Source: Corallococcus soli (GTDB taxonomy: Bacteria; Myxococcota; Myxococcia; Myxococcales; Myxococcaceae). Taken from it: a stretch of DNA of 64,000 nucleotides. Under the pieces are notes generated by a model. The model was not told where the DNA came from. It did not search any database and saw only the letters and a program-made list of their open reading frames with translations. Positions 44,166 through 52,621 of the stretch are shown here, piece after piece. The DNA lies in the NCBI RefSeq assembly GCF_014930455.1, contig NZ_JAAIYO010000015.1, forward strand, positions 1 to 64,000, written 5' to 3'. Each line of letters starts with the position of its first letter. Position 1 is the stretch's first letter. The translations under genes were made by a program, and so were the position numbers.

Positions 44166-45230
44166 ATGAGCCAAAGCCTGACCCTGCTGGCCGGTCCCGA
44201 CGCCCTCCGCATCCTCCGCGAGCGCGGTCTGCGCGCGGAGGACGTGGACATCCTCCCCGGTGCTTCGGGGGGACCAAAGTGGCTGGCGCTGGAGGGAATC
44301 GACCGGGTGTTGTTCGGGGAGCTGCTCCAGCAACCGCGCACCCGTCCACTCCACCTCATCGGCAGCTCCATCGGGAGCTGGCGGCTGGCATGTCTGGCGC
44401 AGAAGGATCCGGTGGCCGCGATGAAGCGGTTCGCGGACGCGTACCTGGATCAGCGCTACCCGCCGAAGCCGCCGCCGTCGCTCGTCAGCGAGACGAGTGC
44501 CCGCATCCTCGAAGTGCTCCTGGGGCCTGACGGCGTGGAGGAGATCCTCGCGCACCCGTGGGCACGGCTGCACGTGGTGACGACGCGGTGCAAGGGTCTG
44601 CTCGCGGTGGAGCAGTCCGGAGCGCAGCTCACGGGCTTCGTGCTCGGGGCGCTGGCCAACGCGGTGAGCCGCCGGACGCTCGGGCTCCAGATGCAGCGCG
44701 TGCTCTTCCACACCGCCGGGGACACCAGCCCGTTCGCCGGACTCAAGGACCTGCCGTCGGCGCACCGTCCGCTGACGCGCGACAACCTGCGCCCTGCCCT
44801 GCTCGCCTCCGCCTCCATTCCCCTGGTCATCGCGGGCGTCCACGACATTCCGGGAGCACCTCCCGGCACGTACCGGGACGGGGGCGTCGTCGACTACCAC
44901 CTGGACGTGGACTACGGCGCGGGCGACGGGCTGGTGCTCTATCCGCACTTCTACCCGTACGTCGTGCCCGGCTGGTTCGACAAGTCCCTCAAGTGGCGCC
45001 GCGCGGGCCCGCTCAACTTCCGCCGCGCGCTGATCATCGCCCCATCGCCCAGGCACCTGGAGCGGTTGCCCGGCAAGCGCATCCCCGACCGCGCCGACTT
45101 CACCCGGATGAAGGACGACGAGCGCATCCGGGCGTGGACGCAGGTGCTGACGGAAGGCGAGCGCCTGGGCGATGAGCTGCGCGAGCTCATCGCCTCGGGC
45201 CGCATCGCGGAGCACGTCCAGCCACTGTGA
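44166..45230 (+). CDS. Patatin-like phospholipase
   Basis: A 354-residue lipid acyl hydrolase. The oxyanion loop PGASGGPKW (about 31-39), the nucleophile elbow GSSIG with Ser68, and a catalytic Asp in YRDGGVVDYH are all present, so the Ser-Asp dyad is intact. There is no signal peptide. ATG 44166 is preferred over a TTG at 44145. The C-terminal part (about 260-354) is charged and helical. It converges with an alpha/beta hydrolase gene. Substrate unknown. Confidence 0.88.
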   Translation: MSQSLTLLAGPDALRILRERGLRAEDVDILPGASGGPKWLALEGIDRVLFGELLQQPRTRPLHLIGSSIGSWRLACLAQKDPVAAMKRFADAYLDQRYPPKPPPSLVSETSARILEVLLGPDGVEEILAHPWARLHVVTTRCKGLLAVEQSGAQLTGFVLGALANAVSRRTLGLQMQRVLFHTAGDTSPFAGLKDLPSAHRPLTRDNLRPALLASASIPLVIAGVHDIPGAPPGTYRDGGVVDYHLDVDYGAGDGLVLYPHFYPYVVPGWFDKSLKWRRAGPLNFRRALIIAPSPRHLERLPGKRIPDRADFTRMKDDERIRAWTQVLTEGERLGDELRELIASGRIAEHVQPL

Positions 45231-45283
45231 CCGTGCTCCGGGCGAGCGCCAGGGGAAGCGCGTCACCCTGGGCTCCCCCGCCC

Positions 45284-46498
45284 TCAGGCCGACAGCCACG
45301 AGCGGAGCGCGTCGTAGACCTCCGGGTGGTTGAGCAGGTCCAGGTGGTTCGCGCGCAGGATGATCCGCTGATTCGCTTCGGGAAAGCGCAGCGTGAGTTC
45401 CGGCTGGAGGTGCCGGCCCAGCGCACTGTCCACGGGGACCAGTCCGTCTCCGGGCAACCGCTCCGCCAGCACCTGCGCGGAGGTCGCGGCGACCGCGTAG
45501 CACTCCACCCCGGAGGGCAAGGCGAGCTGGCGCCGGACATCCCCACCCCATCCGAAGCGCTCCCGTCCCTCCCAATGCTCATCGAGCACGTACCCGAACC
45601 GCAGGTCCGTCACGCCCGCCCCGCGGATCCGCCCGAGGCGGGCGAAGGGAGCGCTGTAGGGACTGATGCCCAGCAGCACGTCGATCCAGCTCCCCCCACG
45701 CTCAAGGGGGGAGCCGTGGTGCGGGGTGCCCAGGCACACGAGCCTGCGCAGCCGGTGCCGCCAGACATGGCCCTGCGCCTCCGCGGCGAGGCACGCACTG
45801 CGGGACACGAGACCCCCCATGCTGTGGCCGACGAGCGTCAGGTCCTCCAGCGGCACGGGCCACGCGGCCACGAGCTGCTCCAGCAACTCCGCGAACGCAC
45901 GACCGTTGCGGGAGACGTGCAGCCCGCTGTTGTAGTGCAGGTAGACGGGCGTGTACCCGAGGTCGCGCGCGAGCGCCGCACCATGGTCGTGCCCGAGCCG
46001 GTTCCACTGCGCATCGTTCATCGAGGAGCCGTGCACCAGCACCAGCAACCTGCTCCCGGCCGTCGGCAGCGCGGCACGCAGGGCCTCCGGCGCCAGGGGC
46101 AGCGGCCGGCCGTGGATCCGGAACGCCATCGGGATCGCGAGCGGGTTGCCGCCCTCATCCAGCGCATCTCCCAGCACGCCGTTCAGCGCGGCGACCACCG
46201 CCTCCCGCTGCGGCCCGGGCACGCTGTCGCCCAGCCATGGCTCCAGTTGGGAGATCACTGCGTCAAGCCCGGCGCCAACCTGCCGCGTGACGCCCTGAAG
46301 TGTCGCGTAGAGGAGCCCCGTCAAGGCGCGCACGGGCCGCTCCAGGGGCCTGCCCAGGATCGCGGGTCCACTGGCGATGGTGCAGTGCATCTCCTGCACG
46401 ATGCCCATCACCCCCTGGGTGGCCTGCACCGCGAGGCGGCTGGCACCGCGCAAGGCATCCGCGTTCTTCCGCGCACCGCGAAGGGACTGGCTCGTCAT
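45284..46498 (-). CDS. Alpha/beta-hydrolase (esterase/lipase-like)
   Basis: A 404-residue protein. A helical N-terminal region (about 1-150) is followed by a hydrolase fold with LLVLVHGSSM (oxyanion, about 151-160), the elbow LVGHSMGGL (Ser226), and GDGLVPVDSALG carrying the likely Asp. A final NHLDLLNHPEVYDAL supplies the His. This matches PGAP1-like/lipase-type enzymes. No signal peptide. ATG 46498 is chosen because a TetR-like operator lies directly upstream; the longer frame to 46576 would run through that site. Confidence 0.82.
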   Translation of the reverse strand: MTSQSLRGARKNADALRGASRLAVQATQGVMGIVQEMHCTIASGPAILGRPLERPVRALTGLLYATLQGVTRQVGAGLDAVISQLEPWLGDSVPGPQREAVVAALNGVLGDALDEGGNPLAIPMAFRIHGRPLPLAPEALRAALPTAGSRLLVLVHGSSMNDAQWNRLGHDHGAALARDLGYTPVYLHYNSGLHVSRNGRAFAELLEQLVAAWPVPLEDLTLVGHSMGGLVSRSACLAAEAQGHVWRHRLRRLVCLGTPHHGSPLERGGSWIDVLLGISPYSAPFARLGRIRGAGVTDLRFGYVLDEHWEGRERFGWGGDVRRQLALPSGVECYAVAATSAQVLAERLPGDGLVPVDSALGRHLQPELTLRFPEANQRIILRANHLDLLNHPEVYDALRSWLSA

Positions 46499-46532
46499 GG
46501 CTGGCACACCCCTGGTAACGCTGCCCGGCAAC

Positions 46533-46566
46533 AACCTACCCGACCGTAACCTACCGATGAGTAGGT
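46533..46566. promoter_or_regulatory. TetR-like operator upstream of the alpha/beta-hydrolase gene
   Basis: AACCTACC occurs twice (46533-46540 and 46548-46555). The second copy starts an inverted repeat ACCTAC, 6-nt spacer, GTAGGT (46549-46566). The layout resembles operators of TetR-family repressors. It lies 35-68 bases before the hydrolase start. No such regulator gene is in the window. Confidence 0.5.
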
Positions 46567-46720
46567 CACACGTCAAACGCAGCCCCGGCAGGCCGCCGCC
46601 ACGAGCAACCGCGGGGCCGTGCCCATGAAGGCGTGGATGTCCGGAGGCGAGACAGGGAGCGCGGCCTGGACCCGAAGGCTCACGGGCCCAGTGGGGCGCG
46701 GCTCAAAAAGCCAGACGCTG

Positions 46721-46756
46721 AAAACAGAAAGGGCCCCAGTCTTTCGACTGGGGCCC
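46721..46756 (-). terminator. Terminator after the first initiator tRNA gene
   Basis: A perfect 10-bp stem (46756-46747 with 46740-46731) with a 6-base loop is followed, reading leftward, by TTTCTGTTTTC. Confidence 0.88.
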
Positions 46757-46764
46757 TCTCCAGA

Positions 46765-46839
<75 letters not shown>

Positions 46840-46874
46840 TCACCGTGCTGCGCTTTTGCTTCTGAGTCTGAACA

Positions 46875-46911
46875 CCAGGGGTCTGGTCTTTCATTTCAAC
46901 CAGACCCCTGG
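46875..46911 (-). terminator. Hairpin between the two initiator tRNA genes
   Basis: A perfect 13-bp stem (46911-46899 with 46887-46875) with an 11-base loop. Reading leftward it is followed by TGTTC; reading rightward by CTTTTC. It lies ten bases past the end of copy B. Confidence 0.75.
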
Positions 46912-46919
46912 CTTTTCAA

Positions 46920-46994
<75 letters not shown>

Positions 46995-47096
46995 GCGAGA
47001 ACGAGAGGGTAAGTACATCCGCCTCTCGCGACCGTCAACTCTATTCTCGGCGCCCCACCGCTTTGAAGCGAAGGAGCGCCGAGCGCGAGTGACGTC

Positions 47097-49115
47097 CTAC
47101 TTGCCCAGCTTGCTCAGCAGGTCCGCGAAGGTGCCGAAGCCCTTCTTGCCCGAGCCCACCGGCTTCTGCGTCTTCTGCCACGCCTCGACCTCGGCGCGCT
47201 CCTCGGCGCGGATGGCGCCAGGGATGGACAGGCGGATCTTCCCGGCGGGATCCATGTCGATGATCGCCGCCTTCAGCTCCTGCCCGATGGAGAAGTGCTT
47301 GCGCATGTCCGTGCCGCGGTCGGTGCCCGTCTCGCTGGCCGGGATGAGGCCCTTGCCGCCCGGGAACGCGAGGAACACGCCGTAGGGCTCCAGCCGGTCC
47401 ACCTTGCCGACGACGACGTCGCCCACCTTGGGGCGCGGCGCCGCGGCCTGCGCGGGCTTCGCTTCGGAGGCCGCCTTCGCCGGACGCTCCTCGGGAGGAC
47501 GCTGCGCCTCCTCCTCGGAGATGCGGCGCAGGCCAATGCGCTTGTCGTTGGGGTCGATCTTCTCGATGGACACCCAGATGACTTCGCCTTCCTTCACCGC
47601 GTCACGCGGGTGCGCGATGCGGCGGTCGCTCAGCGCGGAGATGTGCACCAGGCCATCCACGCCCGGGCGCAGCTCCACGAACGCACCGAACGGCTGCAGC
47701 CGGACGACCTTGCCCTGCAGGCGGTCGCCTTCGTGCAGCTCCTCCAGCGCCTTCTTGAACGGATCCTCCTGGCTGGAGCGCAGGGACAGCGTGATGCGCT
47801 CCTTCTGCTTCGCCTTGTCGGAGGAGTTCGGCTGGCCCTCCTCCATGCGGAGGATCTCCACCTCCACGTCGTCGCCCTGCTTCACGACTTCGCTGGGGTG
47901 TCCCACGCGCGTGTAGGACAGCTCGGAGACGGGGATCATGCCCTCCACGCCGCCCAGGTCCACGAACACGCCGAAGTCGCGCACGCCGGAGACCTTGCCC
48001 TTGACCGTCTTGCCCACGGCCAGGTTCTTGCGCGTCTCCGTCGCCAGCTTGCGCTGCTCGTCCTCCAGCAGCGACCGGCGTGACAGCACCACGTTGCGGT
48101 CCCGGACCTCGGTGACGCGGAACTGGAGCTTCTCGCCGATGAACTGATCCGGCTTCTCCACGAAGCGGATGTCCAGCTGGCTGATGGGGCAGAAGGCGCG
48201 CATGTCGCCGATGGCGACTTCCACGCCGCCCTTGTTGACGCTGAGCACCATGCCTTCCACCGGCATGCCGGAGGCGCGAGCCTCGGCCAGCATCGCCATG
48301 GACGCGTTGCCCTTGGCCAGCGCGCGGCTGAGCAGGATGCCGCGGGCACCCATCTCCACCACGTGCGCGTCCAAGCGGTCACCCACGCCGAAGCGCAGGA
48401 TGCCCTCGTCGTCCTTGAGTTCGCGCAGCTCGATCATCGCCTCGGACTTGCCGGAGCCGTCCAGCGACACGAACGCGGTGTCCGCGCCCAGTTGGAAGAT
48501 GGTGCCGGAGACCTTCTCGCCCAGGCGCACGCCGCGCCGGCCGGGAGCCCCGCCGTCCTTGACCTGCGCCTCGAACATGTCGGCGAAGGACTCGGACTCC
48601 TGGACCTCCTCGTAGAGGGGGCTGGACGGCGCCGGCGTCACCGGACGCGGCGTCGGGGCGGGCGTCGGCGTGGCCGCGGAGGCCTGCGCCTCCGCGCCCG
48701 TCTGCTCCGCCGTCGCGGTCGCGTCCGTGGGCTTGTCGCCCTCCAGCGCGCGCGTCTCGATGGAGCCGGAGGCCCGCTTCACGACCACCATGGGGCCGGA
48801 CGCGCGGCGCTCACCGCCGCCGCTGCCTCCCCGGCGCTCACCGCCTCCGCCACCACCGCCGGGGCGTCCACCACGAGGTGCACCCGCATCGCCGCCCTGG
48901 GGACGAGGCTGCGGCGACTGTGCATCGCGCGCCCCACGCTCCCGTCCCGGACCGCGCTGCTCGTCACGGCCTCCGCCGCCACGGCCACCGCCGCGCTCGT
49001 TGCCCTGGCCCCCCGAAGGGATGCCCAGCATCACGTCGCCAAACGTGGCCTTCGGCTTCTTGGGACCGAAACCGCCAGGACCGCCCGAATTACCGCCGCT
49101 CTTCTCGTCGCTCAC
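47097..49115 (-). CDS. S1 RNA-binding-domain protein with RGG/Gly-rich disordered N-terminus
   Basis: A 672-residue protein. Residues ~30-110 are extremely Gly/Arg-rich (RGGGRGGGGRDEQRG, then GGRPGGGGGGGERRGG), an RGG-type disordered RNA-binding region. A Thr/Pro/Ala linker follows (about 125-165). Then come at least five S1 folds (from about 195 to 645), such as GKTVKGKVSGVRDFGVFVDLGGVEGMIPVSEL and GDRLQGKVVRLQPFGAFVELRPGVDGLVHISAL-like units. Length and domain number are near ribosomal protein S1, but the start is unlike it, so I do not call it rpsA. It is likely a translation or RNA-stability factor. It lies downstream of murJ with a 226-base gap holding nothing I recognise. Confidence 0.87.
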   Translation of the reverse strand: MSDEKSGGNSGGPGGFGPKKPKATFGDVMLGIPSGGQGNERGGGRGGGGRDEQRGPGRERGARDAQSPQPRPQGGDAGAPRGGRPGGGGGGGERRGGSGGGERRASGPMVVVKRASGSIETRALEGDKPTDATATAEQTGAEAQASAATPTPAPTPRPVTPAPSSPLYEEVQESESFADMFEAQVKDGGAPGRRGVRLGEKVSGTIFQLGADTAFVSLDGSGKSEAMIELRELKDDEGILRFGVGDRLDAHVVEMGARGILLSRALAKGNASMAMLAEARASGMPVEGMVLSVNKGGVEVAIGDMRAFCPISQLDIRFVEKPDQFIGEKLQFRVTEVRDRNVVLSRRSLLEDEQRKLATETRKNLAVGKTVKGKVSGVRDFGVFVDLGGVEGMIPVSELSYTRVGHPSEVVKQGDDVEVEILRMEEGQPNSSDKAKQKERITLSLRSSQEDPFKKALEELHEGDRLQGKVVRLQPFGAFVELRPGVDGLVHISALSDRRIAHPRDAVKEGEVIWVSIEKIDPNDKRIGLRRISEEEAQRPPEERPAKAASEAKPAQAAAPRPKVGDVVVGKVDRLEPYGVFLAFPGGKGLIPASETGTDRGTDMRKHFSIGQELKAAIIDMDPAGKIRLSIPGAIRAEERAEVEAWQKTQKPVGSGKKGFGTFADLLSKLGK

Positions 49116-49341
49116 TGCCGAGACCTTCCGTTGACGATTTCGACCCCGGACTCCCGTGAAGTCAGGGCCTCTTGAAAAAGGCGGCGCACTCTACACGCGC
49201 GCCATGTGGGGAGGAAGCCGCATACCGACCTCCCCCTCACAATCGGCCTCCTACCGCAACCCAAAGGGGCCTGTCCTGCATTCCGTTGGGTTTCCCAACA
49301 TCGCCTGGAGGGCAGCCGTCCCACCGGGCGCCGCGCCGCGT

Positions 49342-51105
49342 CTACCGGAGGAGCTTCAGCTTCCGGCCCACTTTGCGGAAGACGGCCCCCGCCTCCGGCA
49401 CGCCCAGGGCCGCGGACAGCGCGAAATAGACGAGCCCGAAGGGCACGGCCACCGCCACCAGGCCCAGGACGGGGTGCAGGTCCGGCGGCACGAGCACCCC
49501 GCCGCCCCACTGGGCCCCCACCCCGGGCATGGGGCCCAGGAGGGAGGTGAGGCCCTGCTTGACGCCCAGCGCCACCACCCCGCCCACGGCCGCCGCGCCC
49601 CACAACCGGGGCAGGAGCCCCGCCGGCAGGCCCGCCGGCCCCACGCGCTGCTGGAGCTTGCGGCGCAGCAGCGTCGTCTCCACCCAGGCCACGATGCCGC
49701 TCGACAGGGTGAGGAAGACCGCGCCCATTTCCCGGGGTACGCCCAGCCGCTCCGGCAGCCACAGCGCCAGGAAGTACGCGAAGACGGTGCCCAGGCCCAC
49801 CCGCACCACCGCGTAGCGCAGGGGCGTCTTCGGATCCTTCAGCGCATAGAAGGCGGAGGCATAGAGGCGGCCCACCGTGGAGGCCACCAGCCCCACGGCC
49901 GCGCCCATCAGCAGGTACCAGAGGTAGCGCGAGTCCGCCGCGCTGAAGCGGCCCGTCTGCAGCAGCGCGCCGCCCACGAGGTCGCCCAGGAAGAGCAGCG
50001 CCGCGGCGGAGGGCACCACCCAGAAGGCGATCCGCCGGGAACCCGCATCGATGCGCGAGCGCAGCTTCGCGTGCGCCTCCGCCTCCCCTTCCCCGGTGGC
50101 GCGCGCCATCTCCGGCAGCTCCGCGGCCGACACCGCCATGCCGAAGAGGCTCACCGGGATGAGGTAGATGGTCTGCGCGTAGAGCAGGGAGGACAGGGCG
50201 CGGTTGGAGATGAGGGACGCGAACGCGGTGTCCACCCACGCGCTGAACTGGACCACGCCGCGCCCCAGCACCACCGGGCCGAAGTTCTTCAGCACCTGGC
50301 GCACGGAGGCGCTTGCCAGCGACAGCGCCGGGCGGAAGCGGCCCAGCAGGCGCAGCACCGTGGGCACCTGCACGGCGAACTGGAGGAAGCTGCCCAGCAC
50401 CACGCCGTAGGCCAGCCACTCCGTCAGCGCCTCTTCCGCGGCGCGGCCCCCTTGCGCGTACCGGCCGCCCACCGCCAGCAGCGTGGCGATGATGACGACG
50501 TTCCACACCACCGGCGCCAGGTAGGACAGGAGGAAGCGCCGGTGACTGTTGAGGATGCCCAGGCACCACGCGCTCAGCACCAGGAAGCCCGTGCCGGGGA
50601 ACAGGACGCGCACCAGCCGGATGGCCAGGTCGCGCTCGCCCCCCTCGAAGCCCGGCGCGATGAGGTCCACGAACAGCGGCGTGGCCAGCATGCCCAGCGC
50701 CACCATCACGCTGGTGGCCAGCGCCAGCAGGCCGAACACCGCGCCCGCGACCTTGTCCGACTCCTCCGCGTCCTTCTTGCCCAGCAGCTGGGCGTACACG
50801 GGGATGAAGGAGCCCGACAGCACGCCCTCCCCGAAGAGGTTCTGCAGGAAGTTGGGGATGCGCAGCGCGGCCTTGAAGACGGCGGCGGCCTCCGCGTTGC
50901 CCAGGTAGTGCGCGAAGACCCGCTCGCGCACGAGCCCCATGAGCCGCGACGCCAGGATGCCGATGCCCACCAGCATCGCGCCCCTGCCTCCCGCTCGCGC
51001 GGAGGTGATTGGCGGGTCAGCGGCCGGGGAGTCGGGCTTCGGGGGCGGCGCGGGAGCGGGGACGGTCACGAAGGCGCGGACTCTACGTCCAGCGTCCTGG
51101 GCCAT
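49342..51105 (-). CDS. murJ: Lipid II flippase MurJ (MviN)
   Basis: A 587-residue, 14-helix MOP-superfamily exporter that moves lipid-linked peptidoglycan precursor across the inner membrane. Conserved segments include ILASRLMGLVRERVFAHYLG, AFKAALRIPNFLQNLFGEGVLSGSFIPVY-like sequence (PNFLQNLFGEG) and SFIPVYAQLLGKK. The first ~43 residues form a Pro/Ala-rich cytoplasmic leader. ATG 51105 is used; GTG 51069 is an equal alternative because neither has a strong ribosome-binding site. It is divergent from the encapsulin locus. Confidence 0.95.
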   Translation of the reverse strand: MAQDAGRRVRAFVTVPAPAPPPKPDSPAADPPITSARAGGRGAMLVGIGILASRLMGLVRERVFAHYLGNAEAAAVFKAALRIPNFLQNLFGEGVLSGSFIPVYAQLLGKKDAEESDKVAGAVFGLLALATSVMVALGMLATPLFVDLIAPGFEGGERDLAIRLVRVLFPGTGFLVLSAWCLGILNSHRRFLLSYLAPVVWNVVIIATLLAVGGRYAQGGRAAEEALTEWLAYGVVLGSFLQFAVQVPTVLRLLGRFRPALSLASASVRQVLKNFGPVVLGRGVVQFSAWVDTAFASLISNRALSSLLYAQTIYLIPVSLFGMAVSAAELPEMARATGEGEAEAHAKLRSRIDAGSRRIAFWVVPSAAALLFLGDLVGGALLQTGRFSAADSRYLWYLLMGAAVGLVASTVGRLYASAFYALKDPKTPLRYAVVRVGLGTVFAYFLALWLPERLGVPREMGAVFLTLSSGIVAWVETTLLRRKLQQRVGPAGLPAGLLPRLWGAAAVGGVVALGVKQGLTSLLGPMPGVGAQWGGGVLVPPDLHPVLGLVAVAVPFGLVYFALSAALGVPEAGAVFRKVGRKLKLLR

Positions 51106-51173
51106 GCAGCAGGAAACCCTTCGGCCGCTGTTTCACTTGACGGTGCCCCCACGGGTTGCGAGGGTCCGCCCCA

Positions 51174-51671
51174 ATGGCCGGAAAGTCCGACAACGAGCGG
51201 TCCGACGTCGCGCGCATCCGCGCCGTGCTGGCACGTGAACTCGAAACCATCAACGAGTACGAAGCCTTCGCCGAGGACTCCTCCAACCCGGAGGTCCGCG
51301 CCTTCTTCCTGCACCTGGCGGCCGAGGAGAAGGAGCACGTCTCCGAGGCCACGCACATGCTGCGCCTGCTCGACAAGGGCCAGGACGCGCACTTCGCCAA
51401 GCCCTTCGTCGCCGGTCACTTCCAGCAGGCCGAGGGGGGCGTCGCCGCCGAAGCCGCCCTGCCGGCCGAGCGCGTCGTTGAACCGGCGACGGTGGCCGTC
51501 CGGGCCCCGCCCGCCGTGGGACGCACGACGGCCGAGCCGCTCACGTCCCTGCCGCCCCAGCGCCTCATCTATGGCGTTCCCGCGCCGCCGCCTTCCGCCA
51601 ACAGCCATCCCCTCACCGTGGGCACCCTGCGACGCGGTGGTGGTGGCGGCGGCTCCGGCAGCGGTCGCTGA
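51174..51671 (+). CDS. encB: Encapsulin cargo: ferritin-like iron-loading protein
   Basis: A 165-residue protein. Residues ~10-70 are a ferritin-like helix pair with metal ligands in ELETINEYEAFAED and HLAAEEKEHVSEA. A Pro/Ala/Val-rich flexible region (about 85-145) carries the encapsulin targeting peptide LTVGTLRR near the end. Myxococcus xanthus EncB uses a nearly identical LTVGSLRR tag to dock inside the EncA shell and mineralise iron. Here the tag is followed by a further Gly/Ser tail (GGGGGGSGSGR) rather than ending the protein. ATG 51174 has GAGGG upstream. The shell gene follows 57 bases later. Confidence 0.93.
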   Translation: MAGKSDNERSDVARIRAVLARELETINEYEAFAEDSSNPEVRAFFLHLAAEEKEHVSEATHMLRLLDKGQDAHFAKPFVAGHFQQAEGGVAAEAALPAERVVEPATVAVRAPPAVGRTTAEPLTSLPPQRLIYGVPAPPPSANSHPLTVGTLRRGGGGGGSGSGR

Positions 51672-51728
51672 ACCCCCTTGCCCCCTTTGACTTCCTTCTC
51701 CTCTCCCGCTCCCGTCACGGAGACACCG

Positions 51729-52601
51729 ATGCCTGACTTCCTTGGACATGCCGAGAACCCGCTGCGCGAAGAGGAGTGGGCGCGCCTCAACGAGACGGTG
51801 ATCCAGGTGGCGCGCCGGTCGCTGGTGGGCCGCCGCATCCTGGACATCTACGGGCCGCTGGGCGCCGGCGTGCAGACCGTGGCGTACGACGAGTTCCAGG
51901 GCGTGTCCCCGGGCGCGGTGGACATCGTCGGGGAACAGGAGACCGCGATGGTCTTCACCGACGTGCGCAAGTTCAAGACGATCCCCATCATCTACAAGGA
52001 CTTCCTGCTGCACTGGCGGGACATCGAGGCGGCGCGCACGCACAACATGCCGCTGGACGTGTCCGCCGCCGCCGGGGCCGCCGCCCTGTGCGCGCAGCAG
52101 GAGGACGAGCTCATCTTCTACGGGGATCAGCGCCTGGGCTACGAGGGCCTGATGACGGCCAACGGCCGCCTCACCGCCACGCTGGGTGACTGGACGGCGC
52201 CGGGCGGCGGGTTCCAGACCGTCGTGGAAGCCACGCGCAAGCTCAACGAGGCCGGCCACTTCGGGCCGTACGCCGTGGTGCTGTCGCCCCGGCTGTACTC
52301 GCAGCTGCACCGCATCTACGAGAAGACGGGCGTGCTGGAGATCGAGACCATCCGCCAGCTCGCCTCCGACGGCGTCTACCAGTCCAACCGCCTGCGCGGT
52401 GAGTCGGGCGTGGTGGTGTCCACCGGCCGGGAGAACATGGACCTCGCCGTGGCGATGGACATGGTCGCCGCCTACCTGGGCGCCAGCAAGATGAACCACC
52501 CCTTCCGCGTGCTGGAGTCGCTGCTGCTGCGCATCAAGCACCCGGACGCCATCTGCACCATCGAAGGCGCCCTCCCCGCGGCCCCCCCGGCGCGCCGATA
52601 G
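51729..52601 (+). CDS. encA: Encapsulin shell protein
   Basis: A 290-residue HK97-fold protein, very close to M. xanthus EncA from MPDFLGHAENPLREEEWARL onward. It includes the DIYGPLGAGVQTV, DIVGEQETAMVFTDVRKFKTIP and GESGVVVSTGREN segments. It assembles into icosahedral nanocompartments that store iron and protect against oxidative stress. The start has GGAG upstream (ACGGAGACACCG) and matches the known N-terminus, which lines the interior and binds cargo tags. It is co-directional with encB and the downstream regulator. Confidence 0.97.
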   Translation: MPDFLGHAENPLREEEWARLNETVIQVARRSLVGRRILDIYGPLGAGVQTVAYDEFQGVSPGAVDIVGEQETAMVFTDVRKFKTIPIIYKDFLLHWRDIEAARTHNMPLDVSAAAGAAALCAQQEDELIFYGDQRLGYEGLMTANGRLTATLGDWTAPGGGFQTVVEATRKLNEAGHFGPYAVVLSPRLYSQLHRIYEKTGVLEIETIRQLASDGVYQSNRLRGESGVVVSTGRENMDLAVAMDMVAAYLGASKMNHPFRVLESLLLRIKHPDAICTIEGALPAAPPARR

Positions 52602-52621
52602 CCCTCCCAGCGCGGGTCCCC

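Noticed and set aside
51137-51165. Promoter TTGACG-17-GAGGGT before encB
   Set aside because: The -10 would coincide with the ribosome-binding site and give a leaderless message, so the match is probably chance.
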